Positions 47,299 to 50,308 of a DNA stretch of 50,308 bases are shown piece after piece. The stretch spans positions 1 through 50,308 of the forward strand of contig CAYZXL010000031.1 in the NCBI GenBank assembly GCA_964482435.1, written 5' to 3'. A program made the position numbers and the translations under genes. Source of the stretch: CAYZXL01 sp964482435 (GTDB lineage Bacteria; Auribacterota; JABMQX01). Below the pieces are notes generated by a model, which did not search any database, was not told where the DNA came from, and was given only the letters and a program-made list of their open reading frames with translations. Each line of letters begins with the position of its first letter. The first letter of the stretch is position 1.

Positions 47299-50019
47299 TC
47301 AACGACCGCATTGAAGGGCGGCCTCGAACGCGGGGGCGGACATGCCATCGCTTATGATATAGACCGGGGTTTGGCTGGGGTTGAACTCCCGGGCGACCTG
47401 TTCGCGCCCCACGACGTCCAGCAGGTGCATCTTTTGACTTAGCAGGCGAATCGTCGCGGGTTCTGCGCTGCCAACCGCCCAGATGACCGCGACCAGGCGT
47501 TCTCCGTCCCCGAACAGATAGCCTCTGATGCCATCGCCCAATGCCATGCGCTTGACGAACCGAGATGCCGGCGAGATCATGCGAGCCATCACGGCCTGCG
47601 CGGCATATATTTTGCGCGGCTCACCACCGTACTCATAGAAAACGCCCTCAAGGCTATCGCTGTTGACCCCGGCGCACGTGCCCGCATGATAGAAGACCTT
47701 CTCGACGCCATTCGCAAACATGATGGTCGCCCACCGCGCGGCGTACTCCGCTTGCACTCGCTCGCCTGGCAGAGGCTGGTCAAAGTCCTGATATGGCATC
47801 GGAGTGGCCGACGGGTCGTCATCCGCATAGTAGCCGTATTCTGTCATCCAGATGGGTTTCCGAGTTCCATGTTCGTCCATTAGCAGGTTGAGCTTTTCCA
47901 AAAGCTCTTCAATAAACTCCGGCGGCCGGATACGCGGATAGTAATGGATGTCCACGGCGTCAACCGCGCCCAGCCCGCCCGCCTCGAAGAACTCTCTGAA
48001 GTCCCTCATAATCTGTCCTTCTGCCAGATAGCCGATGCCCGCCAGAATCCTGCATTCCGGATTCGCGCGCCTCGCCGCTCGGGCGAAAGCCCTGGTGTAG
48101 TTCGCGTAAGTGGTGCCCGTGTAGCCATGCTCGCGGGGCAGGGCGTAGCTGGTAAAAAGTGGCTCGTTGAAAACCTGGAACCATGTAACACGGCCCTTGT
48201 AGTGGGCCACCGTCCGCTCGACGTAGTTCTCGAACTCTGCCATGTCCCGCGGAGCATAAGCCACCACTGCACGTCGCTCTTCGTAGCTGCTTCCCTCTCT
48301 GGCTTCTGCGGGTGCGCTCGACGACCAGGAACTCGAAGGAAACGGCAGCATACACAGCATCCGCAGGCCGTGGCCGAGCGGGCGGTTGATCTGATAATCC
48401 GCCTCGACGAAAGTGAACTCCCCTTTTTGTGGCTCGACATCTTTCCATTTAAGCGACCAATCGCGCACCCACACGAGACCAGCTTTGCGACTGAGCTCGA
48501 GCAAATGCGGCCACGAATAGGCGTGATTCACCCCGAAGCGCGAGTCCTCCCCCTTATTAAGTGGAACGACGGCAAGGCGCATCTTCCGTTCGCTCACAAT
48601 GTCTCCATCGCGCAGCTTGGCGTGTAATCGAAGAAAACCGCGCAGCATCGGGGAGTCTTCCAGGACTATCTCCTTCTCAACGCGACCGCGCGGCGGGACA
48701 AGCGGCTCCAGTTCGCCGCGCCACACTTCCGCATCGAAGAAGTCGGTCAGCCTCATTGAAATATGCGGCCGCCGTTCCTCTGCCCCGGAATTGGCTATCA
48801 TTAAACGGAGTCTGACAGGCTCGTCCCAGCCAAAAACGTTCCCCGGCTTGTCGGTCTCGATTCCCATTTCTACTGTCTCGCGCGGAACGAAAGCCGAGGG
48901 CTTTTCTCCTTTCTCGAGTTGGATGCGGTCCACCCATAGGGTCGCGGATGGCGGTGGGTTCGGGTTCTCATCGGTTTTTCGGAGGTCGGGACCGGCAAGC
49001 ACGTAGCACCACCGTGAACTCGGCTTGAATGTCATGAGAAATCGTTCCCAGCTTCTGGAAACGCGAACGCCCTTGTCAAAACTTCTCCCCTCGAACTGCC
49101 GCAATGCCAGTCGAGCAGGCGTATTCGACTCCGCAGCTTTCATATAGGCCGACAGCGTGTAAGGGTGTCCCGGTTCTACTTCGATGAAACCGATGCTCGC
49201 CGACAGAGGAGCATATATTGGCGTGCGGTAGAGATCGAAGTAGTCGAAGAAAGAAACGGGCTGGGTCTCCGGCGTCAGCTCGATCCGAAGGCTGCATTGG
49301 CCATGAACCGCGTTCTGCTTATCTATCGTCCCGAAAAGGCAGTTCATTCCTCCGCCCCAGTGTGCCGTCCGATCCCATTCCGCCGAACCCCACATAGCGG
49401 AGGCACACTCAAAGCTCGCGTTCGGAACCAAGTTTGTTCGTGTGTCCGCTGAGATAATTTGCCCCGGACGGCGAGCATCCGCGCTGGCTTCGCCGAACGC
49501 GACATCGTCCACCCAGAGCGTCCCTACCGAGCTAAACCATATCTGGAAGCGGCTTTCACTCGAGCATTCTCGCGTAGCCCGGAAAAGGAACTCATACTGC
49601 TGCCAATCACGCGTCGGAACGAAAGAGCCGTCAAGCCCGCATGATTCCCAGCTCGATGTGTCAGAAAGCCCGACGGAAACAATCTCGGAGAGGATGCCTT
49701 CGCCCCGCGCCCAAAGCGTCACGCGATAATTGGTGCCGCGTCGAACAGGCACCCCCATCTGGCAAAGCATCGCGTGCGAGGCAGGAGATTCTGCCTTGAA
49801 CTGCGTGCACGACAGCCGCGCGCAACGCCCGCCGTCTCGCCCCTTGTCGAAGGAAAGGTTCTGGGTGACGGACTTGCTGTCTCCGGCGGCACGCCATTCA
49901 TCTGGAATCCCATCGCCATCCGCATCGGCATCCAAACCGGGATTCCGCACCAGATTCGTTCCGCCCGATCCCATTGCCGGGAGGGCGCAGCTCATCAAGC
50001 ATATCAACACCCATCTCAT
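47299..50019 (-). CDS. Secreted GH39/GH5-like glycoside hydrolase with N-terminal carbohydrate-binding-like domains
   Basis: 906 aa from ATG 50019 with an aggagg ribosome site; the longer frame upstream is not needed. Signal peptide MRWVLICLMSCALPAMGSGG. Two jelly-roll domains (about 21-180 and 195-380) each begin NLVRNPG/NLVPNAS and carry LWVDDV/LWVDRI, as in CBM4/9-type modules. The first includes a DADADGDGIPDEW calcium-type loop. An Ig-like linker precedes a clan-A TIM barrel (about 495-810) with FNEP holding acid/base Glu619 and MTEYGYY holding nucleophile Glu727, then a small beta domain. It retains beta-glycosidase activity by family chemistry; the substrate is unknown. Confidence 0.85.
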   Translation of the reverse strand: MRWVLICLMSCALPAMGSGGTNLVRNPGLDADADGDGIPDEWRAAGDSKSVTQNLSFDKGRDGGRCARLSCTQFKAESPASHAMLCQMGVPVRRGTNYRVTLWARGEGILSEIVSVGLSDTSSWESCGLDGSFVPTRDWQQYEFLFRATRECSSESRFQIWFSSVGTLWVDDVAFGEASADARRPGQIISADTRTNLVPNASFECASAMWGSAEWDRTAHWGGGMNCLFGTIDKQNAVHGQCSLRIELTPETQPVSFFDYFDLYRTPIYAPLSASIGFIEVEPGHPYTLSAYMKAAESNTPARLALRQFEGRSFDKGVRVSRSWERFLMTFKPSSRWCYVLAGPDLRKTDENPNPPPSATLWVDRIQLEKGEKPSAFVPRETVEMGIETDKPGNVFGWDEPVRLRLMIANSGAEERRPHISMRLTDFFDAEVWRGELEPLVPPRGRVEKEIVLEDSPMLRGFLRLHAKLRDGDIVSERKMRLAVVPLNKGEDSRFGVNHAYSWPHLLELSRKAGLVWVRDWSLKWKDVEPQKGEFTFVEADYQINRPLGHGLRMLCMLPFPSSSWSSSAPAEAREGSSYEERRAVVAYAPRDMAEFENYVERTVAHYKGRVTWFQVFNEPLFTSYALPREHGYTGTTYANYTRAFARAARRANPECRILAGIGYLAEGQIMRDFREFFEAGGLGAVDAVDIHYYPRIRPPEFIEELLEKLNLLMDEHGTRKPIWMTEYGYYADDDPSATPMPYQDFDQPLPGERVQAEYAARWATIMFANGVEKVFYHAGTCAGVNSDSLEGVFYEYGGEPRKIYAAQAVMARMISPASRFVKRMALGDGIRGYLFGDGERLVAVIWAVGSAEPATIRLLSQKMHLLDVVGREQVAREFNPSQTPVYIISDGMSAPAFEAALQCGR

Positions 50020-50308
50020 CTGGAGCGTCCTCCTGCTCGATTGCCAATGTGAGCCAAAAGACCAATTAGACCGAGCATGATTATAGGCCCGGTCTGGGTC
50101 GGAAGCAACGTGTCCAGGGCGAGAAAGGCCTCCTCCGTGAGACCCCTCTAACTTCAAACGTCTTTCCACGCCCGGACCGCCATCTCGCCTGGTTCCCGAA
50201 TTCGTCAGACCCCTCTTCGTGCTTCGTCCATTTTTCGTTCAGCCGTAACGAAGGGGTGCGGCTACTTTTCAGTGGCATTTCAAGCCGCCTCCCTTTGCTG
50301 TTGTCTGA
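50020..50308. other. Upstream spacer of the glycosidase gene
   Basis: About 290 bases with no supported gene. It holds the ribosome site of the glycosidase at 50028-50034 (minus-strand aggagga). Its promoter is probably here too, but I cannot place -10/-35 boxes with confidence. Confidence 0.5.

Overview
The window is bacterial DNA, moderately GC-rich, from what looks like a Gram-negative, uncultured-type lineage. Three things point that way: a long exopolysaccharide/O-antigen cluster with a BY-kinase, a Tat-exported Gfo/Idh/MocA oxidoreductase beside secreted glycan-active enzymes, and dispersed hairpin and direct repeats in intergenic DNA (families built on cgcagaggacgcagag, cttggcgtcttagcgcc, gacaggattaacaggat and catgggca-tcc-tgcccatg). 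These traits recall Planctomycetes/PVC or neighbouring candidate phyla. That placement is an inference and is weak.

Region 1 (1-27847, all on +) is a surface-polysaccharide locus. It opens with the end of an ABC-2 permease and a Wzt-like ATPase. A toroid-fold protein, a Wzy-like polymerase, a methyltransferase, about eight glycosyltransferases of the GT2, GT4 and CgeB types, a polysaccharide pyruvyltransferase and an FrhB-like Fe-S protein follow. Several genes here are broken: a GT4 start, a methyltransferase tail, a GT4 half and a GT4 with its middle deleted. From 18633 the locus becomes a nucleotide-sugar module: PglC-like sugar-phosphate transferase, a truncated PglD-like gene, KAS III, acyl carrier protein, SDR reductase, NeuD/PglD-like acyltransferase, DegT aminotransferase and FlaA1/PglF-like 4,6-dehydratase. 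I read this as a bacillosamine-type pathway in which the usual acetyl-CoA-dependent step is replaced by an ACP-borne, ketosynthase-made and reduced acyl group. A Wzc-like tyrosine kinase ends the region.

Region 2 (27848-31292) holds 1.1 kb of mostly featureless DNA and a frameshifted, secreted LamG/polysaccharide-deacetylase gene on the minus strand.

Region 3 (about 31293-40584) is an integrated mobile element. Its tyrosine recombinase reads into a tRNA-Ala(CGC) gene. It has a minus-strand train of small orphan genes with strong ribosome binding sites, a 1.2-kb non-coding stretch with unusual DNA-structure motifs, a 562-aa orphan with an N-terminal helix-turn-helix, and a plus-strand set of RHH/HTH/winged-helix genes. 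It also carries five 11-bp iteron-like repeats, two operator-like repeats, and a promoter driving a predicted three-helix RNA leader ahead of a membrane protein. I did not find the distal attachment repeat.

Region 4 (40585-50308) returns to chromosomal DNA. It contains repeat-rich spacers, an anchored NTF2-like protein, signal peptidase I, a C-terminal relic of a second BY-kinase, and three large exported minus-strand proteins: a hydrolase/beta-propeller fusion, a Gfo/Idh/MocA oxidoreductase and a GH39/GH5-like glycosidase. These three suggest extracellular or periplasmic glycan breakdown.
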